A stretch of DNA of 25,925 bases from a virus, in IMG/VR virus record IMGVR_UViG_3300034105_000406, positions 1 through 25,925 of that record. One strand, 5' to 3'. This document shows positions 14,757-23,574 of the stretch, piece after piece (position 1 is the stretch's first letter; every line of letters begins with the position of its first letter). A program made the translations under genes and the position numbers. The notes below the pieces were generated by a model. That model made no database searches and had not been told where the DNA came from. It saw nothing but the letters and a program-made list of their open reading frames with translations.

Positions 14757-17700
14757 TTATTGCCTTTTATTTAATTCGTAACGCATCGCGTCAACATTTG
14801 AGGCGAACGACACCTTGCCGCCACGCTTCATGTGAATGCCAGTGCTGAACTCCTTGCGCATCGCAGGAGTGATGTCCATGTAGAACAAAGGCTCGGCCAC
14901 GCCGTCAGCGTCAACGGTTGTGTTGCCAACATTTGCGCCGTACTTCTTGCCAAACTTCTTGAGGTAGCCGGGGTAAATCTCGTCGTAGTACTTCTTCATG
15001 CCCTTGCCGCCAATAACATGGTCAAGGCCTGTAAGCGATTTGAAATTTTCAAAGTAGTCGTCATCAGGTCCCCAACGACCCTTAACCTCTTTAGATACAC
15101 CACCCTCCTCGTCAACAACTTTTTTTGCAATATCTTTGCCAATAAGACCGAAGAACTCGTCCTCGCTAAGGTACTCCCTTGCGGCGACTTCGCGGCCGTT
15201 TTTGATGGCCGACATGCCGTAGGTGCCGTCGGAGTTTTTGTTGTAGTCAAGACGATCGATGCGACTACCCGTGCCAAACCGCTCGGCCACACGCGAACCC
15301 GTGGGCAGCGCCACGCGGTCGTAGCCGCCGTCAATCGCGTCTTTAATAGCACGGCGTAACGCGAGCTGGTAGTAGTCGTCCTTGTAGGGTGCCTGTGGCA
15401 CCTGCTTCTTCTTTAACTCCTCCACGACCTTTGCTATGGTCTGTGCCTCGTCACCTTTTGACTTACCCGCCCAGATTTCCTTACCCCGGGCGTCATATAC
15501 GGCGACCTCCTCCGGCTTGGTGACGTAGAGGCTCTCGACCGTCCAGCCCTTGGTGTCAATCTCATCGCCCCTGTAGCCGCGCTCACGCCCCTTCTGATGC
15601 CAGTCGGACTGCAACTCGTCGACCAGCAGCGTCTTCTTGCCGTCGGTCACGCGGTCGCTCATGCGCAGGTGGGCAAGCACGTTGGGGTCCTCCCAGTGCG
15701 ATTCGCGGAATTGATTTGCGTATGCTTCCTTTTGAAGCCGCGCTTCTTCGCGCGCTAAGTACGCACTGCGCTCAGCACGCAGCTCGGTTCTTTCACTCTG
15801 TAGCTTGCCAAATTCTTCACGATTACCCTCGGCCTTTAGCTGCGCCATGCGCGCGTCTAAGTCATCAATCTCAGCTTGCTTGGGAAACTCGGGCGTGCGG
15901 TTCTGTGGCTGACGCTTTAGCTGCTCAATCTCGCGCTCGAGTTTCTCGGCCCTTGTTGAAAGCTGCTTAGCGCTGCTGAGATCGCCCATTGCCGCGTAAT
16001 CTAGCGCCCCTCTTTTGAGCGCTTCAAGGCTCTGCTCCTTGTAGACCATGTCCTCGCGCTTGCCGCTTGGCAGGTTCAGGGTGACTTCGCGGTGGTTCTC
16101 GCCACCGGGTAGTGACCACTGCGCCCACTTCAGGTCGTTGGGCAGCAGGGCGTCATCGACGACCAAGTCCTCGATGTACTTCTTAGCTTCTGCCTCGTTT
16201 TTAAACGTTATGCCTAACGTATTGTTTTTGGAATTGGTGATGTACGTCTTACCGTACTCGCTTGAAATCGTGTACGGGTTCGGCAAGTTCTCAGTGACTA
16301 TCTCGCCGTTTTCATTCTTGCCCCACGTCACGTTTTCTTTTTTGTAGGTCCTGTCGCCCAGTTGTAGTTTATTCTTGGCGATGTAGTCCTGCACCTCGGC
16401 GGCCGTAGCGTTGGGCTTGTCCTTCAAGAACGTATCGAGCCCCATCCCGCTGACCTCCTCCGCGCGCACGTTCTCGCCCTTTAATATGTCATTTAGCAAC
16501 GCCTGCCCGCTGCCAGACTGGCGCTGCAGGTTCAATGCCGCCGCCTCGGTCGGCGAGTAGAACCCCTGCGCGTTGGCGGGGGCGAGCACCTTGGGGGTGA
16601 CATCCTTGATAGATAGACCCGGCTGCGGCATCGCGCCTGACGCGCTGAGTTCGCGCACCATGTCGTCAACCCTTGTTGCGAACGGCGCAATTGCCTTGGC
16701 ACCAGCACCAACAAGCTTAGTAGCACCCCTGACGATGGGTGTTGCAAAGCCCGCGACGTCAAGCGCGCGCGGGTCGAGCAGCGGCTCGGTGCTATTGGTC
16801 AGGTTGCGAAAGTTTTTGCTGATGACGCTACTACGCACAGGGTTGTCCTCGTCTGCTTCGCGTGCGGTGCCCGTGTAGTCCTGCAACGCGGTGCCGGCGC
16901 TCTTGAGCGACTCAGCCAGAATCAGATCCGCGAGGAAGTGCTTGACCGGGTGCTTCTCTGCAGTCGGCGCAATCGCCTCGCTCACGAACTTGCCGGCCCT
17001 GTCCATGTAGCCGCCTGCCGTGCCGATAAAGTCTTGTATCGCACTGCGCGGTGTCGCCTGCATGACGGGGCTGCTGGGGTTCTGTTGTTGTGCAATCTCA
17101 AAGCGCATACGATCAAGCTCTGACTGGCTGACTTCGCCGCCCTCTGCTTTACCGGGCACAGAGTAGTAGCGATCGCCGTACTTGACGATCTTTGAGCCGC
17201 GAGACTCTTCTGCCTCAACAGCCTTACTCCAAGTTGGGTGTTCTGCACCCTTGAGCATGACGTAGCTGTCCTCGGGCAAGCCGTGCAGCTTACGCTCGCT
17301 TTCTGACGTCGGCGCAACCGAGCCCCAATGACCGTTGTCCCCTTGTCCCATGCCGTAAGCGCGAGCCGTCTGGTAGTCGTAGTCAGACCCCTGTGGGTTA
17401 AATACACCACCGCCGTCTGCGTACCTGCGGTTCGGCACAAACGTGCCGGTGCTTGGCGTCATGCTGTTCACGCCCGGCATCGACTTCGTGTAGTACTCGC
17501 GCTGCGCCTCAGGTGTGGGGAAGAGCGCCCTGCCCTCGGGTGTGTTGATGAAGTCACCGCCCGCTGCGTTAACCTCATGCGCCCGAGCGTTGATGTTCGC
17601 CCAGACTTCCTTCATGTTCTCATAACGATTATCAGATGGCAGCACGCTTTGTTGCGTTGCAGCGGGCAACCCTTGCGCACGCTGCATGACTTGGCGGTCG

Positions 17701-20700
17701 CGCTCAAGGTTAACGTTCGCGCCCTTGCCGAGCTGCAGCGTGTGCGTGAGCTCATGCGGGATCGTGTTCTTCACGTCCTCGAGTTTCTGCATCACCGCGA
17801 TGTTCGGCTCCTTGAACTTCACGTAGCCTGCGTCGCTGCCCGCTCCGATGTCAAAGCGAAGTTGCGAATCAAAGTACGGGTTCAACGACTCGAGGTAGCG
17901 ATTAGCGTCGGGCGTCTTCTTGGCGGCCTGCATCAGGTGATATGCCTGCAAGCTCAGCGGCGTCGCATCCTTGGGTGGGTATGGTGCTTCGTAGCGCGCA
18001 GGGTTCTTGCCGATCTCAGCAACGAGCTCGCGCACCGTCGGGATGGCCGGCTTAGGCTGGGGCTTGAGGCTCATGATGTCGTCATCGGCCTTGCCGCCGT
18101 CCTTAAACTTGGGCAACTTCAGGTGCTCCATCGCCGAGGTCAAGTCGTCGGCCGGGAAAGCCCCAGTTTTCAAGCCCTTGTGGTAGTCCTCAACGCGACG
18201 AATCATCTCGTCGGTGACAAGCTCCGAGATATTCTCGTTGCGTTTGCCCAACGCCTCGTTTGCTAACGCTGCAATCTGCTCATTTGTCTGCGGCCCGTTC
18301 TTCCAAGTTGGTGCCAGCGATCTAGCTCGCATCTGTTGTGCAATCGGAGTGAATGCCTCGTTTAGCAGGATGGGTACCGGCGTGTTGGGGATTGAGCCCC
18401 CGTAAAGTCCGTCCCATTCGTGCGAGTACGTTCTGTTATTGGAAAGCCGCAACCCCGCGCCGGGTTGCACGTCAATCAGAGTGTGCCCTGCATAGTAAGG
18501 TGCCACGCCTAGCAGATTTGGATCGCGAAATGCGGCCAGTGCGTCCAGCGGGTTAATGCCTGTCAGCTCCTGCCACCGCTTGCCGGTCTGCATCTTATCT
18601 AAAAATTCTTTGCGGAAATTTGGATTCTCTCTGATGTACTGGTCGACCGCGGGGTCGTCGAAGTTGGGGGCGTCGGCAAACGGCTTCTTACCCTTGACCG
18701 TCGTGCTACGCAGGCTGTCGGAAAGGTCTTGGAAGTCTTTTGGCGTTGCGTTCGCGTTGAAGTAACTACGGTACAACTCGGTTACCGGCATTGCAAAGTT
18801 GACCGAGGTGTCACCCATCGTGAAGGGTGAGGCAACCACTTCACCGGTGCCGCCTCGGGCTGCGCCCTCACGCGACGCGATATCAAATCGATTCTGCACG
18901 CGCTTAGCAATCCCTTCGTTGGATGCGCCCCCAATCCGTTGCTTCATGTGTTCCAAGTCGCGCACATAGGGTTGACCACCGTGGCTGATCACTTCGTCAG
19001 GCACCTTCAAGCCCGACACCTCCATGATCTGCTGGTTGCGGTGCATCACGTCCCACGGGTTGACGTTGAGCATCGCGCCCAGCTTGGTCTCAAGGCTGAC
19101 GGGCTGCACGGGTGCGAGGCCGCCTAGGTCTTTGATTTTAAAATCAGGTACGTGCGATGGTGCCCCGGTCACCACCTTCTTGGCTACTTTGCGCGCGCCA
19201 CCGCCAGCCATACGAGCGATACCGCCCCCGGCCATGCGCTGCGGCTGGCTCATCAGCGCATACTTGGCAAGATCAAGGTCAAGCATTCGCGCGGCCTGTG
19301 GATCAGTGACCGTGTTCTTAATCGCCTCTTCGGCCACTGAGTCAACCATCCCGCCGTCGGCATACTTGAAGTCTTCCTTCTTGCCGTACACGGGGTTCTT
19401 CACCAGCACGAGCGGGCCGATCTGCAGCGCCTCGTCGGCGCTCGTGACGGGCTGCATAGTCGCGCGGTCGTAGAAGTACGAGTGCCGCTCGGGATCCATG
19501 CCCACCTGACGCCACTCGGGGCTCTTCAGGTACTCCTTTGCACGCTCGATGGCTTCCTGCTCGCTGATCTTGTTCCAGTCGCCCTTGATCGTTGCGATCG
19601 TGCCCTTGGGCTTACCGCTCGCGATGGCCAGCGCGGCCTTCTCGGACATGCCGAACTGCGGGTTAAGCACGCTTGCCACGCTCTCGTGCCCGATGCTCTT
19701 GCCAGCCCCAAAGCCGGGTTCCTGCTCGTGCACGGTGGGCACCCAGACGCCGTGGTTGCTGTACGACGGGATGTCAAGGCGCAGTCCGACCGGGTGGCCT
19801 TGCTCCAGCGTCTGCGATGGCAGGCCGTAGCGCTCGCGCTTATCGGCCGTGAGTGCGCCGGTGGCCTCCTCGCGCGTGGCGGGTGTAGGCACTGTGGCGT
19901 AGGGCGTGACGGGCTTGTACTCGTTGACCAGCGCGTCGTACTCGGATGCCGAGAGCTCGCCGCCGATGAGCTTGTTGGCCGCATCTTGCAGCTCAGGCGT
20001 GCGCTGAGTCACGTCCTTGTAGTTCATGTCAATGCGGCTGGTGACGGCCTTGGCAGCCTTCTTGACTAGACTGCCGCCGGCCATGTGCACGGCACCGCCC
20101 TTGTTGTAGTCATCGACGGGCTTGATCAGGGCGCTCTCAGGTAGCTGGTACTCATGCCACTCGTCAGGCCCAACAACGTGGCGAACCCGGTAGCCGGGCT
20201 CCCACGGCGTGTAGACCGTCTTGCCGAACTCGTCCTTTTGAAACATGTAAGGCTTGTCTTCCCGCATGACCGCCCGTCGAAACGGCATCGATGCCAGTAT
20301 CTCGTGGGGCGCTTGTTCCTTGTCCAGCGTGTGCTGACTGTGCACATACTGTTTGGGCTGATACTTGAACGTCATCGAGTCGGCCAAGTTTTGCTTGTCA
20401 CGCACGCGCTCGTTAATCCGATCGCCCAGCGAAGTATGAAAGTCCTGCAGGTCTGTCAGCGGCTTGGCCGCGGTAACGGGCGGCTTCATGCCCGCAGAAG
20501 CGGCGACACGCCCCAGAAGGTCGGACACCTCAGTCTCAGGCGCTGTGCGGGTTGTGTTGTTGGCCGCGGCCACCATCTCTTGGATCGCATTCAGCGGCGC
20601 AGGCTTAGGCAAGATGGCCTTGACCAACTTCTTACCACCACCGCCGCCGGCCATGTGCACGGCACCGCCTTTGTTGTAGTCGCGCATCGCTCGCACCAAG

Positions 20701-21554
20701 TCCTCATGTGTAGTCTCTGTGTTGCCAATCTTGTCCCAGACCGCGTGGTGGCCGAGGTGCTGGTAGAAGGGGTTGAGGCTTGGGTCAAGCTTAAGACCAA
20801 GCGCCTCTTGGCGTGCGCTCAGGCGATCGACGAGCTCGCGCCCACCTGCACCGCCCCCGCGGTTCTGGATTGAGCCCAGCCCGACTGGGGGCGTGGTGCC
20901 GTGCAGGTTGAGCTGACGCGCGTCCAGCGTGGGCACGTCGCCCCGGCCGAGCAGCGAGCCAACAAAGCCTGACTTGGCGGCCGCGATGCCGCGCAATTCG
21001 TCGGTGTAGTTGCGCCAGTCGCCGAGCGAACCGGTCACGCGGGTATTGAGGTCGGTGGCCATGCCGGGCAGGTTCTGCGCCGCCCACTCCATCTTGGCCA
21101 CCTGATCGTTCTGCTTGCCAAAGGGCGCGAACGCCGCTTGGATTTCTTTGAGCGCCTTGGAATCGAGCTCGCCGCGCTCGGCCATGTCGAGGTAGCGCTG
21201 CCCTAAGGGCGAGCCCAGCCACTCGGCAAAGGCACCCTCGGGGCGCACTTCGCCCCCGGTGTCGGGCAGCTTCAAGCCGCGCTTAGTCGCCGTCGCGTGC
21301 GACAGGCCGCCGCGCCCGATCGATGATTGCGTGATGGTGTAGGCCTTGATGAGGTCGCGGGCGTTAAGGTCGCCGGCCTCGGCGCGCTTGAGCTGGTCGG
21401 CCATAAAGCCGCCGTAGCCGCCTTGAATGTAGTCGGGTACTTCCTTGAGCTTGAGCTCCTTGTCGACGTCAGCAAGCGCCCGCCACTTCCAGTCTTCCAC
21501 CTTCGTGGTAATGGGATCGATAAAACCCTTGACTGCTCGTTTAATACGGCTCAT
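14757..21554 (-). CDS. Giant multidomain virion-associated (polyvalent) protein, 2265 aa
   Basis: One uninterrupted frame with at least seven blocks separated by eight Gly-Gly motif sites: G296, G486, G734, a pair at 776/784, G1153, G1381, G1472 and G2245. Block 1 contains LRGIAAAKSGFVGSLLG with D211 in PTLDARQ, which looks like a helix-hairpin-helix glycosylase signature. Block 3 has RHSYFYDR near residue 690. Block 5 has H1267-E-L-T-H1271, a zinc-peptidase motif. The last block has YSPTEAAALNLQR (from 1666), GLDTFLKDKPNATAAEVQDY, LLVDELQSDWHQKGR (D1979) and a C-terminal phage-specific fold. Several Gly-Gly sites precede basic helices (KKLVKAI, KKAAKAV, RKVAKKVV). It sits between terminase and portal. 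Such proteins are often packaged and ejected with the DNA; here that is inferred. Enzyme activities are unproven. Confidence 0.75.
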   Translation of the reverse strand: MSRIKRAVKGFIDPITTKVEDWKWRALADVDKELKLKEVPDYIQGGYGGFMADQLKRAEAGDLNARDLIKAYTITQSSIGRGGLSHATATKRGLKLPDTGGEVRPEGAFAEWLGSPLGQRYLDMAERGELDSKALKEIQAAFAPFGKQNDQVAKMEWAAQNLPGMATDLNTRVTGSLGDWRNYTDELRGIAAAKSGFVGSLLGRGDVPTLDARQLNLHGTTPPVGLGSIQNRGGGAGGRELVDRLSARQEALGLKLDPSLNPFYQHLGHHAVWDKIGNTETTHEDLVRAMRDYNKGGAVHMAGGGGGKKLVKAILPKPAPLNAIQEMVAAANNTTRTAPETEVSDLLGRVAASAGMKPPVTAAKPLTDLQDFHTSLGDRINERVRDKQNLADSMTFKYQPKQYVHSQHTLDKEQAPHEILASMPFRRAVMREDKPYMFQKDEFGKTVYTPWEPGYRVRHVVGPDEWHEYQLPESALIKPVDDYNKGGAVHMAGGSLVKKAAKAVTSRIDMNYKDVTQRTPELQDAANKLIGGELSASEYDALVNEYKPVTPYATVPTPATREEATGALTADKRERYGLPSQTLEQGHPVGLRLDIPSYSNHGVWVPTVHEQEPGFGAGKSIGHESVASVLNPQFGMSEKAALAIASGKPKGTIATIKGDWNKISEQEAIERAKEYLKSPEWRQVGMDPERHSYFYDRATMQPVTSADEALQIGPLVLVKNPVYGKKEDFKYADGGMVDSVAEEAIKNTVTDPQAARMLDLDLAKYALMSQPQRMAGGGIARMAGGGARKVAKKVVTGAPSHVPDFKIKDLGGLAPVQPVSLETKLGAMLNVNPWDVMHRNQQIMEVSGLKVPDEVISHGGQPYVRDLEHMKQRIGGASNEGIAKRVQNRFDIASREGAARGGTGEVVASPFTMGDTSVNFAMPVTELYRSYFNANATPKDFQDLSDSLRSTTVKGKKPFADAPNFDDPAVDQYIRENPNFRKEFLDKMQTGKRWQELTGINPLDALAAFRDPNLLGVAPYYAGHTLIDVQPGAGLRLSNNRTYSHEWDGLYGGSIPNTPVPILLNEAFTPIAQQMRARSLAPTWKNGPQTNEQIAALANEALGKRNENISELVTDEMIRRVEDYHKGLKTGAFPADDLTSAMEHLKLPKFKDGGKADDDIMSLKPQPKPAIPTVRELVAEIGKNPARYEAPYPPKDATPLSLQAYHLMQAAKKTPDANRYLESLNPYFDSQLRFDIGAGSDAGYVKFKEPNIAVMQKLEDVKNTIPHELTHTLQLGKGANVNLERDRQVMQRAQGLPAATQQSVLPSDNRYENMKEVWANINARAHEVNAAGGDFINTPEGRALFPTPEAQREYYTKSMPGVNSMTPSTGTFVPNRRYADGGGVFNPQGSDYDYQTARAYGMGQGDNGHWGSVAPTSESERKLHGLPEDSYVMLKGAEHPTWSKAVEAEESRGSKIVKYGDRYYSVPGKAEGGEVSQSELDRMRFEIAQQQNPSSPVMQATPRSAIQDFIGTAGGYMDRAGKFVSEAIAPTAEKHPVKHFLADLILAESLKSAGTALQDYTGTAREADEDNPVRSSVISKNFRNLTNSTEPLLDPRALDVAGFATPIVRGATKLVGAGAKAIAPFATRVDDMVRELSASGAMPQPGLSIKDVTPKVLAPANAQGFYSPTEAAALNLQRQSGSGQALLNDILKGENVRAEEVSGMGLDTFLKDKPNATAAEVQDYIAKNKLQLGDRTYKKENVTWGKNENGEIVTENLPNPYTISSEYGKTYITNSKNNTLGITFKNEAEAKKYIEDLVVDDALLPNDLKWAQWSLPGGENHREVTLNLPSGKREDMVYKEQSLEALKRGALDYAAMGDLSSAKQLSTRAEKLEREIEQLKRQPQNRTPEFPKQAEIDDLDARMAQLKAEGNREEFGKLQSERTELRAERSAYLAREEARLQKEAYANQFRESHWEDPNVLAHLRMSDRVTDGKKTLLVDELQSDWHQKGRERGYRGDEIDTKGWTVESLYVTKPEEVAVYDARGKEIWAGKSKGDEAQTIAKVVEELKKKQVPQAPYKDDYYQLALRRAIKDAIDGGYDRVALPTGSRVAERFGTGSRIDRLDYNKNSDGTYGMSAIKNGREVAAREYLSEDEFFGLIGKDIAKKVVDEEGGVSKEVKGRWGPDDDYFENFKSLTGLDHVIGGKGMKKYYDEIYPGYLKKFGKKYGANVGNTTVDADGVAEPLFYMDITPAMRKEFSTGIHMKRGGKVSFASNVDAMRYELNKRQ
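20073..20111 (-). repeat. 39-bp direct repeat, copy 2, inside the giant gene
   Basis: This matches 20643-20681 with one mismatch (C at 20100 against T at 20670). The copies are 570 bp apart, exactly 190 codons, and both encode DYNKGGAVHMAGG. It marks the second Gly-Gly linker, at residues 482-494. Confidence 0.9.
20643..20681 (-). repeat. 39-bp direct repeat, copy 1, inside the giant gene
   Basis: Partner of 20073-20111. It encodes the first linker DYNKGGAVHMAGG at residues 292-304 and is followed by Gly and a basic amphipathic segment. The near-identity at DNA level suggests a recent duplication or gene conversion. Confidence 0.9.
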
Positions 21555-21561
21555 GGTTTAC

Positions 21562-22986
21562 CTATGCTGCATAGGGGTTGTCGCGCTTGGGGCGGTCGTC
21601 GTCGGCGTAGTATAGGTCAGGGTCGGCGACCGGGTCAATGTTTACGAAGCCCATGTCGCGCAGCACCCTGAGCGCCTGACTGAGCGCGTCGACGTAGTCG
21701 TCGTGCTTGCTGTCGGGGAAGCTGCAGACTTGGCTTAGGAACGCGTCGCACCAGTCACGCGCGCAGCCCGGGTTGACCGTCGACTCGGGCAGGTAGACGC
21801 GACCGCGTGCGATCAGCGGGCTCACGATGTTTAGCCGCATGGTCTTGTCGGCGTTGCCCGGGTTGTAAGAGCGCACAGGCAGCCCGGCGCGCTGTAAGTC
21901 CTGCAGCAGCACGATGCCGGCCGACTTGTCCTCGATCAGGATCAGGTCGACCTTCTTGCCGTTGCCAAATTCGTTCTCGTCGCCGTAGATCTCCTCGCTC
22001 TCCGAGATCACCTTGGGGCGCAGCTCGGGGTACTGGATGCGCTCGCTCCAGCAGTCGATCAGCATGACGCTCATGCCCTTGTCCTCGCTCGGCTTAAACA
22101 CGCCAAGCACCACACACGCCGTGGGATCGGCCGCCGTGCGGGTGCTGGTCGCGCAGTCATATGACTGCACCACGTACTCGAACTGGGGCAGGGGCTTCTC
22201 AGCACCCCAGAGCTTGAACCACGCGCGCTTGACGATGCCGGTGTCCTCGCTCGAGAGGATCGAGGCGTGGATCTCTTGATCGCCCAGACGCGTGCCCTCA
22301 TACTGCAGGATCTGGTCGCGAAAGCTGGGGGCGAGGTTGTCAAGGTTGGCGTAGGTCGACGCGGTGGTCAGGTATACGTCCTCGCCGTCACGGTCGGCCA
22401 GCGCGCTGATCAGGTCCTTGGGGCGCGGCGTGGTCGACGCGATGATGGTCGTGCGCTTGCCCAGCCGCACGCCGAACTGAATCTGATCCCACGCGTCGTC
22501 AAGGTACTCCCACGCGGCCAGCTCGTCGAGCCACGCGCCGTGAAACTGCGGGCCGCGGAACCGCTCGGGCTCGGATGCGGGTATACCCTTGATTAGGCTA
22601 CCGTTGGTTAAAACGATCTCAGAGAGGCTCTTGTTGTAGTCGGCAAGCAAGAGCTTAGGCATCACGTTCAGGATGCCGCTATCGCCCTCAAAGCAGGTCG
22701 CACGCACGTCACCCGATGTGGGGGCGGATACCAGCCAGCGCGTGTTAGGTTGGGTCCACGCCCACCACCAGACCTGCTCGGCCGCGGTGCGCGTCTTGCC
22801 AGCGCCGCGGCCGGCCAGCAGCAGCCAGATCGACCACCAGTCGCCGGCCGGCAGGATCTGATGCGCGTGGGCCTTCTTAAGCCACGCGACGCGGGCCTCA
22901 AAGGCCGCGCGGTGTTCGGGTGGGTATGCGGCGTACTCGCGCTGAAACGCAGGATCGAGCAGCCTCTTGGCCAGACTACTTGCCAT
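21562..22986 (-). CDS. terL: Terminase large subunit (474 aa)
   Basis: The packaging motor ATPase and nuclease. The Walker A motif is AGRGAGKT at residues 58-65, the Walker B region is AWLDELAAW at 151-159 (D154, E155), and the coupling motif is IIASTTPRP at 181-189. The C-terminal RNase H-like nuclease shows YDCAT (D277), ILIEDKSAG (E352, D353) and SKHDDYVDAL (H428, D429, D430). The order and length match the terminase_6 type. The frame is open for 92 more codons upstream, but that part is the shadow of the small-subunit gene. The ATG at 22986 starts MASSLAKRLLDPAFQREYAA and overlaps the small-subunit stop by 11 bp, the usual arrangement. All catalytic residues appear intact, so the motor is probably functional. 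Confidence 0.93.
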   Translation of the reverse strand: MASSLAKRLLDPAFQREYAAYPPEHRAAFEARVAWLKKAHAHQILPAGDWWSIWLLLAGRGAGKTRTAAEQVWWWAWTQPNTRWLVSAPTSGDVRATCFEGDSGILNVMPKLLLADYNKSLSEIVLTNGSLIKGIPASEPERFRGPQFHGAWLDELAAWEYLDDAWDQIQFGVRLGKRTTIIASTTPRPKDLISALADRDGEDVYLTTASTYANLDNLAPSFRDQILQYEGTRLGDQEIHASILSSEDTGIVKRAWFKLWGAEKPLPQFEYVVQSYDCATSTRTAADPTACVVLGVFKPSEDKGMSVMLIDCWSERIQYPELRPKVISESEEIYGDENEFGNGKKVDLILIEDKSAGIVLLQDLQRAGLPVRSYNPGNADKTMRLNIVSPLIARGRVYLPESTVNPGCARDWCDAFLSQVCSFPDSKHDDYVDALSQALRVLRDMGFVNIDPVADPDLYYADDDRPKRDNPYAA

Positions 22987-23449
22987 CTTGGCGCTCGGTC
23001 TGCAGGCCGTCGGCCAGCGAGATGAGCGTCTCGGGGGTAAATGCCAACGTGAGCGGGTTCTCGGCCTCGCCGACCAGCACTTGGCGATCGCCGTAGCGCT
23101 TGGGGCACCAGCTCTTGAGCAGGCGCAGTCGCAGCTCAACGCGGTTCTTTTGCCACTGGACGAACGCGCTGTCACGCCGACCGCCCCCTTCGCCGGTGAT
23201 CCGCTCGGGTTCCTCGTCGATGATTCTGATGGTGTCTTCGGCCAAAACGTCGAAGCCTGCATCTCTCGCGCGCGCGTACATTTCTCCGAACTCGGGCAGG
23301 TCGGTCACCCAGTGCTGCACGGTAGAGCGCTTTGGCATGTTTGGCGACTGCAAAATACTCACCAGCGTCTCACCCATCGACAAGCGCTCGCAGATGTGCG
23401 ACGCGAGCTCGTGCGTGTACAGACTCCCCGATCCCTTAGGCCTTCCCAT
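22976..23449 (-). CDS. terS: Terminase small subunit, Sf6-like (157 aa)
   Basis: This subunit binds phage DNA and loads it onto the large terminase. The N-terminus MGRPKGSGSLYTHELASHIC is followed by a helix-turn-helix region (ICERLSMGETLVSILQS, then RSTVQHWVTDLPEFGEMYAR) and a helical oligomerisation segment (AEDTIRIIDEE, QWQKNRVELRLRLLKSWCPK). This matches the layout of Sf6 gp1-type small subunits. A strong ribosome-binding site, GGAGG, lies about seven bases before the ATG. It is the first gene of the leftward late operon and faces the divergent promoter region. It overlaps the large subunit by 11 bp. The family assignment is by pattern and position. Confidence 0.85.
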   Translation of the reverse strand: MGRPKGSGSLYTHELASHICERLSMGETLVSILQSPNMPKRSTVQHWVTDLPEFGEMYARARDAGFDVLAEDTIRIIDEEPERITGEGGGRRDSAFVQWQKNRVELRLRLLKSWCPKRYGDRQVLVGEAENPLTLAFTPETLISLADGLQTERQDGK

Positions 23450-23476
23450 AGCTAACCTCCGATTATTCTCGCGATT

Positions 23477-23484
23477 TTATACCA
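23477..23484 (-). promoter_or_regulatory. Candidate extended -10 element for the terminase operon
   Basis: On the minus strand TGGTATAAAAT lies about 30 bases before the small-terminase start codon. TG-N-TATAAA matches an extended -10 box, but there is no good -35 box in front of it. It may be a second start site or a chance match. Confidence 0.35.
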
Positions 23485-23512
23485 GTGTTGTATTTTTGCA
23501 TTAGGGTTTCCG

Positions 23513-23540
23513 ATAATAAAATAAATGTTTACATTGTCAA
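23513..23540 (-). promoter_or_regulatory. Sigma70-like promoter for the leftward (late) operon
   Basis: TTGACA (23540-23535), a 16-base spacer and TATTAT (23518-23513) read on the minus strand, a perfect -35 box and a five-of-six -10 box. The predicted start is about 55-60 bases before the small-terminase ATG. The -35 box lies within an operator-like palindrome. Confidence 0.6.
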
Positions 23541-23542
23541 CA
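23526..23542. promoter_or_regulatory. Operator-like palindrome between divergent promoters
   Basis: TGTTTACATTGTCAACA is a 17-bp palindrome with seven of eight base pairs matching around a central T. It covers the -35 boxes of both divergent promoters, so a protein bound here would affect both arms. Its complement shares ACAATGTAAAC with the palindrome at 25145-25157. Confidence 0.55.
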
Positions 23543-23556
23543 AAGGGGCTCATACT
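23528..23556 (+). promoter_or_regulatory. Sigma70-like promoter for the rightward genes
   Basis: TTTACA (23528-23533, five of six), a 17-base spacer and CATACT (23551-23556, four of six) lie 44-72 bases before the ATG at 23600. It is back to back with the leftward promoter, and the two -35 boxes nearly touch. Confidence 0.55.
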
Positions 23557-23574
23557 GAACGCAGTACCAGTAAA

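Noticed and set aside
17328-18266. A 312-codon plus-strand frame, and similar long plus-strand frames such as 20154-20873, inside the giant gene
   Set aside because: They lie antisense to an uninterrupted 2265-codon gene with clear domains. Their products are rich in Arg, Leu, Val and His, as expected from the complement of GC-rich codons, and they have no ribosome-binding sites or known motifs.
22987-23262. A 92-residue N-terminal extension of the large terminase
   Set aside because: It lies over the small-terminase gene in another frame, is Ser/Arg/Pro-rich and unlike terminases. The ATG at 22986 gives the normal start.
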